64,000 bases of DNA from Marinilongibacter aquaticus (GCF_020149935.1 NZ_CP083757.1:2505501-2569500), one strand, 5' to 3'; counted from the stretch's first letter, positions 54,577 to 63,336 are shown. Notes: generated by a model from the letters alone, not told the origin. Translations and numbers: made by a program.

Positions 54577-55317
54577 ATGAAGATCATCGAGACAAACGAC
54601 ATTGCCAAACGGTATGTAATGGGCACAGAAGTGGTAGACGCCCTGAAAAGCATATCCATAGAAATAAAAAAAGGAGAATATGTGGCTTTCATGGGTCCAT
54701 CGGGCTCCGGGAAATCGACCTTGATGAACATAATTGGTTGTTTGGATTCTCCCACAAATGGCACCTATGTACTGAACGGTAAAGATGTGTCGGACATGAC
54801 CGAAAACGAACTTGCCGAAGTAAGGAACAAGGAAATTGGCTTTGTTTTTCAGACATTCAACCTCTTGCCAAGAATTTCTTCTTTAGACAATGTGGCCCTT
54901 CCGCTCATCTATGCAGGCTTCAGCAAATCGGCACGCACCCAAAAAGCCATGAAAGCTTTAGAAAACGTAGGGCTGGGTACACGGGCGATGCACAAACCCA
55001 ACGAACTCTCTGGAGGGCAAAGGCAAAGGGTGGCCGTAGCTCGGGCATTGGTCAATGACCCTTCCATTCTGCTTGCCGATGAACCCACCGGGAACCTCGA
55101 CACCAAAACCTCTTATGAGATCATGGAGCTCTTCGAAGAAATACATTCCAAGGGAAATACAATAATCATGGTGACGCACGAAGAAGACATAGCCCAATAC
55201 GCCCATCGGATAATTCGTTTGCGTGATGGACTGATCGAATCGGATGTGCTGAACCCCAATCCCACAAACCCAAAAGAAATGGCGGAAAGGCTGGCCGACC
55301 ACTCGAAGGAGGAGTAA
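54577..55317 (+). CDS. ABC transporter ATP-binding protein, LolD/MacB type
   Basis: 246 residues from the ATG at 54577; upstream extension of the frame overlaps the TPR gene and is rejected. It is a complete ATPase: Walker [10 protein letters not shown] (about 40-48), Q-loop [10 protein letters not shown], signature [15 protein letters not shown], Walker [13 protein letters not shown] and the switch His in MVTHEED. The DxEAxxLL-like LolD/MacB/FtsE features place it with lipoprotein-release and MacB-type exporters. No permease gene is adjacent; the neighbour upstream is the TPR membrane protein and downstream a DUF2911 gene, so the partner must be elsewhere. Confidence 0.92.
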   Translation: MKIIETNDIAKRYVMGTEVVDALKSISIEIKKGEYVAFMGPSGSGKSTLMNIIGCLDSPTNGTYVLNGKDVSDMTENELAEVRNKEIGFVFQTFNLLPRISSLDNVALPLIYAGFSKSARTQKAMKALENVGLGTRAMHKPNELSGGQRQRVAVARALVNDPSILLADEPTGNLDTKTSYEIMELFEEIHSKGNTIIMVTHEEDIAQYAHRIIRLRDGLIESDVLNPNPTNPKEMAERLADHSKEE

Positions 55318-55410
55318 ATGAAACGTAAATAATTTTTGTTTCACACAACATTTTACTGTACAAATACATTTAAATAGGAAAACCGTCACCGCGTTTCCAA
55401 CATTGTAATT

Positions 55411-55911
55411 ATGAAAAAGCTCATTGCATTTGCTACCGTACTTGTTTATTTAACCTCCTGCGTGGCCGCACAAAAGCCTGCAAGCCCAAAAATGACGGCA
55501 GAGACAGACGACATCTCAATCGTATATGGAGCTCCGTCTAAAAAGGAGCGGCTTATTTTCGGCGGCTTGGTACCTTACAACGAAGTTTGGCGAACCGGAG
55601 CCAACGAAGCGACTGAAATCACCTTGAAGAAGGATGCCAAAGTGGCGGGCGTTCCAGTAAAGGCGGGCACTTATACCCTCTTTACCGTGCCGCACAAACT
55701 GGGACAAGACTGGACGGTAATCTTAAACCCTACACTGGGGCAGTGGGGAGCTTTTGGCTATGACAAGATCAAATCCAAAGACCTGAAACACATGTTCGTG
55801 GCTTCAGCCCATACCGATACCGTGACCGAACAAATGAAATTTTCTTTCGATGGCCACAATCTCGTTTTAAACTGGGACCAAACCAAAGTGGTATTGCCTA
55901 TTGAAATCTAA
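55411..55911 (+). CDS. DUF2911 family secreted protein
   Basis: 166 residues. The N-terminus MKKLIAFATVLVYLTSCVAA carries a signal peptide with a possible lipobox LTSC (C17). The mature part has the DUF2911 run: DISIVYGAPSKKERLIFGGL, VPYNEVWRTGANEATEITL, VPVKAGTYTLFTVPH, DWTVILN and the closing VLNWDQTKVVLPI. The family is frequent in Bacteroidota and has no established function. It is monocistronic as far as can be seen. Confidence 0.88.
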   Translation: MKKLIAFATVLVYLTSCVAAQKPASPKMTAETDDISIVYGAPSKKERLIFGGLVPYNEVWRTGANEATEITLKKDAKVAGVPVKAGTYTLFTVPHKLGQDWTVILNPTLGQWGAFGYDKIKSKDLKHMFVASAHTDTVTEQMKFSFDGHNLVLNWDQTKVVLPIEI

Positions 55912-56004
55912 TTTTAAGAGCCTAAGACCATTTCCCCGTTGGATAAAACATTTTGCCCTGAATAGCCCCAAGGATTACATTCGCTAGCAAAAGAATAAAA
56001 TGCT

Positions 56005-56967
56005 ATGCGAAAAACGTTTACATTGATTTTTGCCTTAAGTACTGCAGCAGCGGCCTACGCACAAGTTGAAATCAACCCAGACTATGAAGAAAAAGGTGGG
56101 GAGATCCTGTTGTTGGCACCTGAGAATGGCTACAAAAATATTGTTTTACAGCCCGATATAGCCGGTACGGGCGGTTACTTTTCAGTCTACGATGGAAATG
56201 GCCATGAATCCTTTTCTGTCGATGGCAGTAATTCATTAAACAAATCTAAAGTAAGAATTGGTGATGGAGGCCAAGGCTCCTCATTTTTCAACACCTATGT
56301 TCCCAGCGGAAACGGATCAGTTGTTCTGCCTATAAATTCGATTAGCAGCCCTGAAATCGACAATGAGCCGGGTGTGGCAATGAACAACGAAAATTACTCC
56401 ATCAACCTTAAGAACGACACCCATCCTGTCCTTTCTAGAACCATAAATAACCCCTCAGATGGATATGTTTTAGTACTTGCCAGTGGACGTTTCGAAGTGA
56501 ACCATGCACTCGGGACGAAGTCAGAAATTTCTTTTGGTGTCTCAACCGACAGTACCAGCTTGCCCCCAGCACAGGATTTAGATTTGTCGTTGCCACCCAA
56601 CTCACCTTCAGGAATCTATTATTTGCCTTTTTCTTCTCATTCTATCTTTCCTGTATCCGAGGGAGTTGAAACATTTTACCTTGTAAGTGACAAAGGTGCC
56701 CTTTCTGACATTGATGCTGCGGACATCACGATCTCTTGTATATTTTTCCCCACAAAATATGGTACGGTTTCTGGCGAAGTCGAGGTTTTGGGGCAAAGTG
56801 AAAATACCGATGACAAAACCAAGAAGAGCAAAAACGCTCTTTCAATAGCCGAAGCCAAGACCGAAAGTGAAGATTCTTTGGCACAAAATCAGGCCCGCAT
56901 GCAAAAGGAAATCGATGAGTTGAAAGCCGCCCTCGCCGAGATCACTGGAAAAGGGAATCAGCCTTAA
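56005..56967 (+). CDS. Secreted hypothetical protein with C-terminal coiled coil
   Basis: 320 residues. MRKTFTLIFALSTAAAAYAQ is a Sec signal peptide. The central 250 residues are rich in Gly, Ser, Asn and Asp with short strands (GGYFSVYDGNGHESFSVDGS, EISFGVSTDST, DAADITISCIF), suggesting a beta-rich surface or fibre-like protein. The last 40 residues form a heptad-like helix (QARMQKEIDELKAALAEI) that could trimerise it. I recognise no family. Its neighbours (DUF2911, hydroxyacid dehydrogenase) give no functional hint. Confidence 0.65.
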   Translation: MRKTFTLIFALSTAAAAYAQVEINPDYEEKGGEILLLAPENGYKNIVLQPDIAGTGGYFSVYDGNGHESFSVDGSNSLNKSKVRIGDGGQGSSFFNTYVPSGNGSVVLPINSISSPEIDNEPGVAMNNENYSINLKNDTHPVLSRTINNPSDGYVLVLASGRFEVNHALGTKSEISFGVSTDSTSLPPAQDLDLSLPPNSPSGIYYLPFSSHSIFPVSEGVETFYLVSDKGALSDIDAADITISCIFFPTKYGTVSGEVEVLGQSENTDDKTKKSKNALSIAEAKTESEDSLAQNQARMQKEIDELKAALAEITGKGNQP

Positions 56968-57001
56968 AACACAAAGAAGCAAGTTTTTCGGCACTCAGTT
57001 T

Positions 57002-57940
57002 TCAATTCACCACATTAACAGGTTCTCCGCTTTGCCAAGCTTCGATATTTTGTGCAACAATGTCCATCAAACGTTGGCGTGCCTCCAAAGTAGCCCAAGC
57101 TACATGCGGACTAATCACTAAATTTTTCGCCCCTATCAAAGGGTTGTTCTCTGTTGGCGGCTCATTGGAAAGCACATCCAAGGCAGCTCCTGCAATAAGA
57201 CCCGAATCCAATGCTTGCCTCAAATCTTTTTCATCAACCAAAGGGCCCCGGCCTGTATTGATCAGCAAACTGCTCGGTTTCATTTTCTTGAAACTTTCCA
57301 AATTCATAAACCCCTTGTTTTCGTCGGTCAACGGAGCGTGCAAGCTCAAAATGTCCGCACGTGCCAGTAACTCATCCAAAGAAACCGTTTCGTATTTGGG
57401 GTGTTGCATTTCCGATTTGCGATTCACCAAAACCTTCATTTCGAATGCCGCAGCCACCTGAGCCACCTTTTCTCCAATATCGCCAATCCCTACCAAGCCT
57501 ATGGTTTTTCCCGCCAACTCACTGAGGCTATACTCGTAATAAGTAAAATCTGGCGATTGAGTCCATTTTTCAATGCTGTCGTGCTCCTTTATTCGGTTGG
57601 TGAAAGTCAGAATAAGAGCAAAAACATGTTGGGCAACAGACATCGAACTGTAGTTTTTCGCATTGGTAACGACAATTCCCCTATCTTTTGCAGCTTGAAT
57701 ATCCACCACATTATACCCTGTAGCGGTTACGCCAATGTATTTCAATTTCGGAAGTTGGCTCATTATTTGCCCGTCCAGTACAGCCTTGTTGGTGAGCACA
57801 ATTTCTGCATCCTTTGCCCTGTCAAGGATTTCTTCCCGGGTGCTTCGGTCGTACATTTTCAAAGCACCCAATTGCTCCAATGCACTGAGATTCAATTCTT
57901 GAGGGTGGCTGCTGAAAGCGTCCAAATAAACGATTTGCAT
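57002..57940 (-). CDS. D-2-hydroxyacid dehydrogenase (glycerate dehydrogenase-like)
   Basis: 312 residues, NAD-dependent. The Rossmann motif GLVGIGDIGEKVAQVA lies near 150. The catalytic triad of the family is present: Arg in NTGRGPLVDE, Glu in DVLSNEPP and His in SPHVAW. Overall pattern (TNKAVLDGQIMSQLPKLKYI, GVTATGYNVVD) is closest to glycerate/hydroxypyruvate reductases. It probably interconverts hydroxypyruvate or a similar keto acid with its D-hydroxy acid. It is divergent from murB, with 48 bases between starts. Confidence 0.9.
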   Translation of the reverse strand: MQIVYLDAFSSHPQELNLSALEQLGALKMYDRSTREEILDRAKDAEIVLTNKAVLDGQIMSQLPKLKYIGVTATGYNVVDIQAAKDRGIVVTNAKNYSSMSVAQHVFALILTFTNRIKEHDSIEKWTQSPDFTYYEYSLSELAGKTIGLVGIGDIGEKVAQVAAAFEMKVLVNRKSEMQHPKYETVSLDELLARADILSLHAPLTDENKGFMNLESFKKMKPSSLLINTGRGPLVDEKDLRQALDSGLIAGAALDVLSNEPPTENNPLIGAKNLVISPHVAWATLEARQRLMDIVAQNIEAWQSGEPVNVVN

Positions 57941-57988
57941 ATTTTCGGTTTAGGTTCGGTAAATTGCGGCGAAAATCAAACGCCGTGC

Positions 57989-59008
57989 ATGCCAAATATA
58001 CTGAAAAATATATCGCTGAAGAGCCTCAACACCTTTGGGCTAGATTGTAAAGCCCAGTATTTTGTGGAGATAAACGCCATAGAGGAAATGAGAGAACTGG
58101 TCGCCAATCCACTCTTTCAATCCCAGAGAATTTTGATTCTTGGCGGGGGCAGTAACATTTTGCTTACCCAAGATTTTGAGGGGCTGGTGATCAAGAATAA
58201 CATCTCGGGCATTGAGCTTGTTGAAGAAAACGCCGAACATTTTTGGGTGAAGGTAGGAGCAGGCGAAGTGTGGCACAATTTTGTGATGCACAGCATTGAA
58301 AAGCAATGGGCAGGAATCGAAAACCTCGCCCTGATCCCCGGTACAGTTGGAGCGGCTCCCATGCAAAATATTGGAGCCTACGGTGTAGAAATCAAAGATG
58401 TCTTTTGGCAATTGGAAGCATTGAACCTAAGCACGAGAGAGATCGAAATTTTCGACCATGCCGCCTGTGCTTTCGGATACCGCGAAAGCGTGTTCAAACA
58501 CAGCAAAAAAGGGCAGTACATGATTTGCCGCGTAGGTTTCAAGTTGAACAAAGGAGTCCACTTGCACTTGGAATACGGAGCGATTCTCGAGACTTTGAAA
58601 AGTATGCACATCGTAGAGCCCAGCATAAAAGACGTAGCTTCTGCTGTTATTGCGATTCGGCAATCCAAGCTGCCCGACCCGAAAAAGATTGGCAATTCGG
58701 GCAGTTTTTTCAAGAACCCCGTTGTGCCCACAGCGTTGTATTCCAAACTGAAAGCCGCATATCCCGATATGCCGGCATACATTCAAGACGATCAATTGGT
58801 AAAAATTCCCGCAGGTTGGCTTATAGAGCAAGCCGGATGGAAAGGCAAGCGTTTGGGCGAAATTGGTGTACACGACAAGCAGGCTCTTGTGTTGGTCAAT
58901 TACGGTGCAGGAAAGGGAAATGACCTTGTGAAACTGGCCCAAGATATACAACATAGCGTGCTGGAAAAATTTGGGGTCACGCTTCATCCAGAGGTAAATA
59001 TTATTTAG
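57989..59008 (+). CDS. murB: UDP-N-acetylmuramate dehydrogenase
   Basis: 339 residues from the ATG at 57989; the long upstream open frame overlaps the hydroxyacid dehydrogenase gene and is rejected. MurB reduces UDP-GlcNAc-enolpyruvate to UDP-MurNAc with FAD and NADPH. Motifs: SLKSLNTFGLDCKA, the FAD loop LILGGGSNILLT, IPGTVGAAPMQNIGAYGVE, YRESVFKH, and the catalytic Ser in IGNSGSFFKNPVV. It is a type I (E. coli-like) enzyme with the extra loop region. It does not lie in a cell-wall gene cluster here. Confidence 0.95.
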   Translation: MPNILKNISLKSLNTFGLDCKAQYFVEINAIEEMRELVANPLFQSQRILILGGGSNILLTQDFEGLVIKNNISGIELVEENAEHFWVKVGAGEVWHNFVMHSIEKQWAGIENLALIPGTVGAAPMQNIGAYGVEIKDVFWQLEALNLSTREIEIFDHAACAFGYRESVFKHSKKGQYMICRVGFKLNKGVHLHLEYGAILETLKSMHIVEPSIKDVASAVIAIRQSKLPDPKKIGNSGSFFKNPVVPTALYSKLKAAYPDMPAYIQDDQLVKIPAGWLIEQAGWKGKRLGEIGVHDKQALVLVNYGAGKGNDLVKLAQDIQHSVLEKFGVTLHPEVNII

Positions 59009-59032
59009 ATTAGGCTATCAACATACTTTCCA

Positions 59033-59623
59033 ATGGAGCTTTCGCATGTTGTTTCGGATGGCATTCTTTTTCTGATGGGCCTATATGTTTTTTTCCAATA
59101 CTTGAGCAAATTCGAGCTTTGGCAAATGATTCTTTGGGAAGCGTTCATCCTTTCTGTAAGTGCAGCCGCATTGTGCGGGGCACTTGGCTTTGCCGGCATA
59201 GATTTAGCCCGAAATGCCTCCGACTTCTTCGCCGTGCTCGCCTCTACAGTGGGGGTCTTGTCTTTGGTTTTCCTTTCCTGGAGAATTGCTTTAGGCCGCA
59301 TTCCGCACATTGTTGATGTGTGGATCGTGCTGGCCATTGGCTTTATCGTTTTTGCCTTTCAAGAATATTCCGGAGGCTTTATGCCCTCAAAATACCTTCC
59401 ACTTTTCGGAATGCCCGTTATTTTTATCGCAGGCCTTGTGGCGATGTTCCAGAAAAAACTGGCATTTGGATTGTGGCTGGACATTGCCGTATGCTTGGCC
59501 GCCCTGGCTACCTTTCGGAACAGTTTCATTGCCAACAGCAACGACGCCCTTGACAGCTACCATTACCTGATGGCCGCAAGCCTACTTTGCTTTGGCTTAT
59601 CGGCTTCAAAAGTTTCGGACTAA
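59033..59623 (+). CDS. Polytopic membrane protein of unknown function
   Basis: 196 residues with about six to seven hydrophobic helices (ILFLMGLYVFFQYL, ALCGALGFAGIDL, FAVLASTVGVLSLVFLSW, VWIVLAIGFIVFAF, LFGMPVIFIAGLVAMF, LAALATF, AASLLCFGL). It resembles small DUF6962-type membrane proteins, but I am not certain. No charged catalytic motif is visible. It follows murB by 24 bases and is probably co-transcribed. Its stop overlaps the trpD stop by four bases on the opposite strand. Confidence 0.7.
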   Translation: MELSHVVSDGILFLMGLYVFFQYLSKFELWQMILWEAFILSVSAAALCGALGFAGIDLARNASDFFAVLASTVGVLSLVFLSWRIALGRIPHIVDVWIVLAIGFIVFAFQEYSGGFMPSKYLPLFGMPVIFIAGLVAMFQKKLAFGLWLDIAVCLAALATFRNSFIANSNDALDSYHYLMAASLLCFGLSASKVSD

Positions 59624-60615
59624 TCGATCAGTTCTTTGAGCGAAGCCAACGCTTTTCCACTTTCCAAGGACTCGCGAGCTTGCCCCAAAGCGGTTTCGAT
59701 AGATATGTTTCGGGCTACACCAAGAGCCAAAGCGGCATTGGCCAAAACCACATTTGTTTGTGATTTTGTGCCCTTATTGTTCAGCACATCCCACATGATT
59801 TTCGCCGAATCTTCCAAGGTTTCTCCGCCATGAATCTCTTCGCTTCGAATGGGCTCAAAACCAAAAGCAGAAGGACTGAACAGTTCGCCTTCGTCGGCAG
59901 AAGGAAAGTGAGAGGAGAACATGAAATCGCCCGTTAGACTCACTTCGTCGTATACGGCCAAGTCGAACACGACACCAAAACGGCCTCCGTATTCACGAAA
60001 AACCTGTTCGTATAAACCAAATACATTTAAATCGTATACTCCACTCAATTGAATCTTCACCTCTGCGGGATTCAACATTGGCCCCAACATATTGAAAAAG
60101 GTTTTCATGCCCAGTTCTCGGCGTACTGGCCCTACATATTTCATTGCCGGATGGAACAAAGGGGCATGCAAGTAACAAATCCCTGCCCTTTCCATTTTAG
60201 CCCGAAGATAATCCGAATCGTTTGTAAACTTTATCCCCAAATGCTCGAGCACAGTGCTGCTGCCCACTGCACTACTGACCCCATGGTTTCCGTGTTTGGC
60301 TACCTTTTGGCCCGCTCCCGCAACCACAAATGCAGAAGTGGTCGAAATATTGAAGGTATCCTTTCCGTCTCCTCCTGTACCGCACACATCCATCGCTTCG
60401 AATTCTTCAAAATCCAATTTCTCGGCCTTTTCCAACATGGCTTTCCGGAAACCCATCAACTCATTGGAAGTGATACCCTTTTGTTGAATCCCCATTAAAA
60501 AGGCAGCCGTTTGTGAGGTGTTGACTTCACCCAAGGCTATTTTGGTCAAGGCCTCGTAGGCTTCCTCTTGGTTTAAGGATTGATTTTCGGTGAGTTTCTG
60601 TAGGTATGTTTTCAT
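59620..60615 (-). CDS. trpD: Anthranilate phosphoribosyltransferase
   Basis: 331 residues. It transfers phosphoribose from PRPP to anthranilate, the second committed step of tryptophan synthesis. The PRPP-binding block DVCGTGGDGKDTFNISTTSA, KHGNHGVSSAVGSSTVLEHL and PVRRELGMKTFFNMLGPMLN are all present. It is the last gene of the trp unit here: the next gene converges from the opposite strand, so trpC, trpF, trpB and trpA are not in this transcript. It lies 34 bases downstream of trpG. Confidence 0.96.
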   Translation of the reverse strand: MKTYLQKLTENQSLNQEEAYEALTKIALGEVNTSQTAAFLMGIQQKGITSNELMGFRKAMLEKAEKLDFEEFEAMDVCGTGGDGKDTFNISTTSAFVVAGAGQKVAKHGNHGVSSAVGSSTVLEHLGIKFTNDSDYLRAKMERAGICYLHAPLFHPAMKYVGPVRRELGMKTFFNMLGPMLNPAEVKIQLSGVYDLNVFGLYEQVFREYGGRFGVVFDLAVYDEVSLTGDFMFSSHFPSADEGELFSPSAFGFEPIRSEEIHGGETLEDSAKIMWDVLNNKGTKSQTNVVLANAALALGVARNISIETALGQARESLESGKALASLKELID

Positions 60616-60649
60616 TTGTCTGTAACTTATTGACTGCGTATGTCTACAC

Positions 60650-61216
60650 TTAGCTTTTCATCCAATTTTCGACCATTTTCACACCGTGCTCGGTGAGGTA
60701 GGCTTCGGGATGGAACTGCACACCCCGCACATCGAATTGTTGATGAGCTTCGGCCAGCACATTGCCTTGTTCGTCCATAGCCGTTACTCTAAGATCACTC
60801 GGCATAGAATCGGGCAAGACGGTCCAACTGTGATAACGACAAACCGAAAATTGTTCTGGAATTTCTTGAAACAGCAACTCTTCTTTATCCACCACTTTGC
60901 AGGCTGTTGTGACTCCATGCAGCACCTCTCCCATATTATGCAGTTGACTACCAAAAGCTTCGCCGATCGCCTGATGGCCGAGACAAACGCCAAAAATACT
61001 CTTGCTGGTTTTATATTCGGCCAACAGATCCATCATAATACCCGCCTCTTCGGGAATTCCAGGCCCTGGCGACAGCAATATTTTATCGTATTTCTTCACT
61101 TCTTCCAAGGCGATTTTATCGTTTCGAAAAACATCCACATCACCGCCCAATTCCTTCAAAATATAAACCAAATTGTAGACAAACGAATCGTAATTGTCCA
61201 GTACCAATATTTTCAT
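60650..61216 (-). CDS. trpG: Anthranilate synthase component II (glutamine amidotransferase)
   Basis: 188 residues, class I glutamine amidotransferase. LDNYDSFVYNLVYIL opens the domain, the nucleophile is in GVCLGHQAIGEAFG (Cys near 79), and the catalytic His-Glu pair lies in VQFHPEAYLTEHG. It supplies ammonia to TrpE. Such subunits may also serve p-aminobenzoate synthase; position in the trp operon and the dedicated leader upstream favour TrpG. Confidence 0.94.
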   Translation of the reverse strand: MKILVLDNYDSFVYNLVYILKELGGDVDVFRNDKIALEEVKKYDKILLSPGPGIPEEAGIMMDLLAEYKTSKSIFGVCLGHQAIGEAFGSQLHNMGEVLHGVTTACKVVDKEELLFQEIPEQFSVCRYHSWTVLPDSMPSDLRVTAMDEQGNVLAEAHQQFDVRGVQFHPEAYLTEHGVKMVENWMKS

Positions 61217-61253
61217 TTCTTTGTTAATTTCGGTTTCGACACCAAGGCGTCTT

Positions 61254-61709
61254 TTATTTCTTTGTCCGTTTTTTCCCCTCTTCCGACAACATCATCTTGG
61301 GGTTTCTTTTCATTTCTTTAATCTGCTCTGCTTTTCGAAAACGCAACGCCGACCAATCTTCGTCGATAGCGACCATCCGTACAGGCTCAAAACCCAATTT
61401 TCCCAAGGCTTGCCAACCGTTGTCTCGGTTGAAATCGCAGGCATATTTCTTTGAGCTCTTTTTAGGATAGGCGAACCAAAACAAACCGTCCTCTTCCAAT
61501 TTTGCATGAGCCAATGGAGCCCAATGCTCCACTTCGGCCAGCTTTTGACAGAAAATCAAAAAGAAGGGCACATCGCTTTTCTCTATCTCCGTCACGATTT
61601 TCAAATATTGGGCAAAGTCCTCCATTTGAGTGGCGAACTCCTCTGGAGCATTCAGCACCGTCAGTGATTGCTGGTTTTTAAAATTCAGTTTCTTCAAAAG
61701 AGCGTTCAT
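61254..61709 (-). CDS. DUF3052-like small protein inside the trp operon
   Basis: 151 residues, no signal peptide or membrane segment, Lys-rich C-terminus (EGKKRTKK). The WFAYPKKSSK core with a later DEDWSALRFRKAEQI fits DUF3052-like proteins, whose function is unknown. It sits between trpE (22 bases upstream) and trpG (37 bases downstream), so it is co-transcribed with them. A role in anthranilate synthesis is not established. The family assignment is by pattern only. Confidence 0.72.
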   Translation of the reverse strand: MNALLKKLNFKNQQSLTVLNAPEEFATQMEDFAQYLKIVTEIEKSDVPFFLIFCQKLAEVEHWAPLAHAKLEEDGLFWFAYPKKSSKKYACDFNRDNGWQALGKLGFEPVRMVAIDEDWSALRFRKAEQIKEMKRNPKMMLSEEGKKRTKK

Positions 61710-61731
61710 GTCTCATTCAAATTTAACAGGT

Positions 61732-63159
61732 TCAAAGCTTTTCGGCTTCCACTATGGCCGCCCGCAAAGCTCCCAATTTGTTGCCCACTTCTTCCATTTC
61801 CTTTTCCACATCCGATTTCGCCACCACACCCATTCCAGCTTGATAAAACAGACGATTTCCTTTGCTCAAAAAAGTACGTATGGCAATGGCATGGTTAAAA
61901 TTGCCCTTAAAATCCATAAAACCAATGGCTCCGCCGTAAATGCTTCGATTTGTCGGCTCCAACCTATCAATTATCGTCATGGCGTTGTGTTTCGGTGCCC
62001 CCGAAAGCGTCCCCGCAGGAAATGTATCGGCAACCAATTGCAGCGGATTGGTGCCATTAATCATCTTGCCGGTCACTTTCGATACAAGGTGGATGACATG
62101 GCTGTAAAACTGTACCTCTTTGAAAACCTCTACCTTCACCTCTTCGGCACTGCGGCTCAAATCGTTTCTGGCCAAATCCACAAGCATCACATGTTCGGCC
62201 GATTCTTTGGGATCCGCATCAAGTTCTTTTGCCAGCTCGGCATCCCGCACATCGTCGCCCGAACGTTTGAAAGTTCCAGCAATGGGGTGAATCTCGGCCA
62301 TTTCGCCCTGGATGTGAATTTGTTTTTCGGGCGAAGAACCAAAAATATGATAATCGCCGCCGTCAAAATAAAACAAGTAAGGCGATGGGTTGATGCTTCG
62401 CAAAGCCCTATATACATTGAAATCATCTCCTTCGAAGGGTTTTGAAAAACGACGGGAAGGTACGATTTGGAAGACATCGCCACGCAAACAATGTTTGATG
62501 CAAGTATTGATCGTATTTCGCATTTCGTCGTCGGTTACATTGCTCACTTCATCGCCAACGGTTTTAAACGAGCGATGACTCAATTTCGGCGTATTGACAA
62601 AAAGCTCGATCGTTTCCAGTCCGTTCTCTGGTGACTTGATCGCCTGTCCGTCTTTGGCATAGCTGTGCTCGAGAATGTGCAATTCATTTTTAAAATGATT
62701 GACCGCTATCACATAGCGATACACACGGTAGAGCAATTGCGGAATGGCATTCTCTTCGGATTTCTCTTGAATCTCGATGTCTTCGAAATATTCTACCGAA
62801 TCGTAAGTCATGTGCCCAAACAAGCCGTTCGAAATAAAATTGTGCTCCGATTCTTCGGCTTTGAAACAAGAGGCAAACTCGTTCAATATGCCTACCGCTT
62901 GCTTGCGGTCTTCCAAAGGGAATTTTTCCACGGTACCGTCTGGAAAAGTCTGGGTCACCACATCATTGTCGATTACGATACTCGCCACCGGATCGCAAGC
63001 AATGTAGCTAAAGCTATTCTGCATGGCGTGGTAGTCGGCACTTTCCAGAATAACCGAATAAGGGTACTGATCGCGAAGGCGAAGGAAAATGCTCACGGGC
63101 GTCAAGGTATCGGCGAGAAGCCTTTTCGAGCGGGTTTTTATTTGATATTTAGCGTCCAT
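61732..63159 (-). CDS. trpE: Anthranilate synthase component I
   Basis: 475 residues. The N-terminal VILESADYHA carries the LLES-like element of the tryptophan feedback site. The C-terminal chorismate-binding domain has IVPSRRFSKPF, FGSSPEKQIHIQG, PIAGTFKRSGDD, HVMLVDLARNDLSR and the closing AGTLSGAPKHNAM. With TrpG it converts chorismate to anthranilate. It is the first structural gene of the operon, and its 5' region holds a leader peptide gene and an attenuator. Confidence 0.96.
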   Translation of the reverse strand: MDAKYQIKTRSKRLLADTLTPVSIFLRLRDQYPYSVILESADYHAMQNSFSYIACDPVASIVIDNDVVTQTFPDGTVEKFPLEDRKQAVGILNEFASCFKAEESEHNFISNGLFGHMTYDSVEYFEDIEIQEKSEENAIPQLLYRVYRYVIAVNHFKNELHILEHSYAKDGQAIKSPENGLETIELFVNTPKLSHRSFKTVGDEVSNVTDDEMRNTINTCIKHCLRGDVFQIVPSRRFSKPFEGDDFNVYRALRSINPSPYLFYFDGGDYHIFGSSPEKQIHIQGEMAEIHPIAGTFKRSGDDVRDAELAKELDADPKESAEHVMLVDLARNDLSRSAEEVKVEVFKEVQFYSHVIHLVSKVTGKMINGTNPLQLVADTFPAGTLSGAPKHNAMTIIDRLEPTNRSIYGGAIGFMDFKGNFNHAIAIRTFLSKGNRLFYQAGMGVVAKSDVEKEMEEVGNKLGALRAAIVEAEKL

Positions 63160-63179
63160 TTCGGGTTTGGTTTAGACAT

Positions 63180-63213
63180 AAAAAAAGCGACTTGCTGTTG
63201 AACAGCAAGCCGC
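63180..63213 (-). terminator. trp operon attenuator (terminator hairpin upstream of trpE)
   Basis: In the RNA CTTGCTGT pairs with ACAGCAAG, extended by an outer GCG/CGC pair past one mismatch, and is followed by seven U residues (63186-63180). It ends 21 bases before the trpE start. Its 5' arm contains CTGTTCAAC (63205-63197), which is perfectly complementary to GTTGAACAG (63250-63242) beginning just after the leader peptide stop. That pairing is mutually exclusive with the terminator and forms the antiterminator. Confidence 0.88.
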
Positions 63214-63250
63214 GAATATTTTGATCAAAGCATGGCAATTTCTGTTCAAC

Positions 63251-63301
63251 TCATTTGAGAGAACTCCACCACCAATTGTTTGCTTTGCTAAGAATTTTCA
63301 T
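63251..63301 (-). CDS. trpL: trp leader peptide
   Basis: A 16-codon frame reading MKILSKANNWWWSSLK and a TGA stop. Three consecutive TGG codons (63274-63266) are the sensor: ribosomes stall there when charged tRNA-Trp is short. The sequence covering Ser13, Ser14 and Leu15 includes GTTC.CTC, which can pair with GAG..GAAC at 63252-63244 (the 1:2 hairpin). A stalled ribosome would block this and favour the 2:3 antiterminator. The AUG is five bases after the -7 box, so the RNA is probably leaderless. Too short for ordinary gene finders. Confidence 0.85.
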   Translation of the reverse strand: MKILSKANNWWWSSLK

Positions 63302-63305
63302 GCCC

Positions 63306-63336
63306 CAAAAGTAGAATCTTTTTTTTAAGACGCAAA
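63306..63336 (-). promoter_or_regulatory. Bacteroidota-type promoter of the trp operon
   Basis: On the minus strand TTTG at 63336-63333, a 19-base spacer, then TACTTTTG at 63313-63306, an exact match to the TTTG / TAnnTTTG consensus with preferred spacing. Transcription should start within a few bases of the leader AUG at 63301. Confidence 0.75.

Noticed and set aside
57401-57988. Upstream extension of the murB frame across the hydroxyacid dehydrogenase gene.
   Set aside because: It is the antisense of a conserved enzyme, and the MurB family start fits the ATG at 57989.
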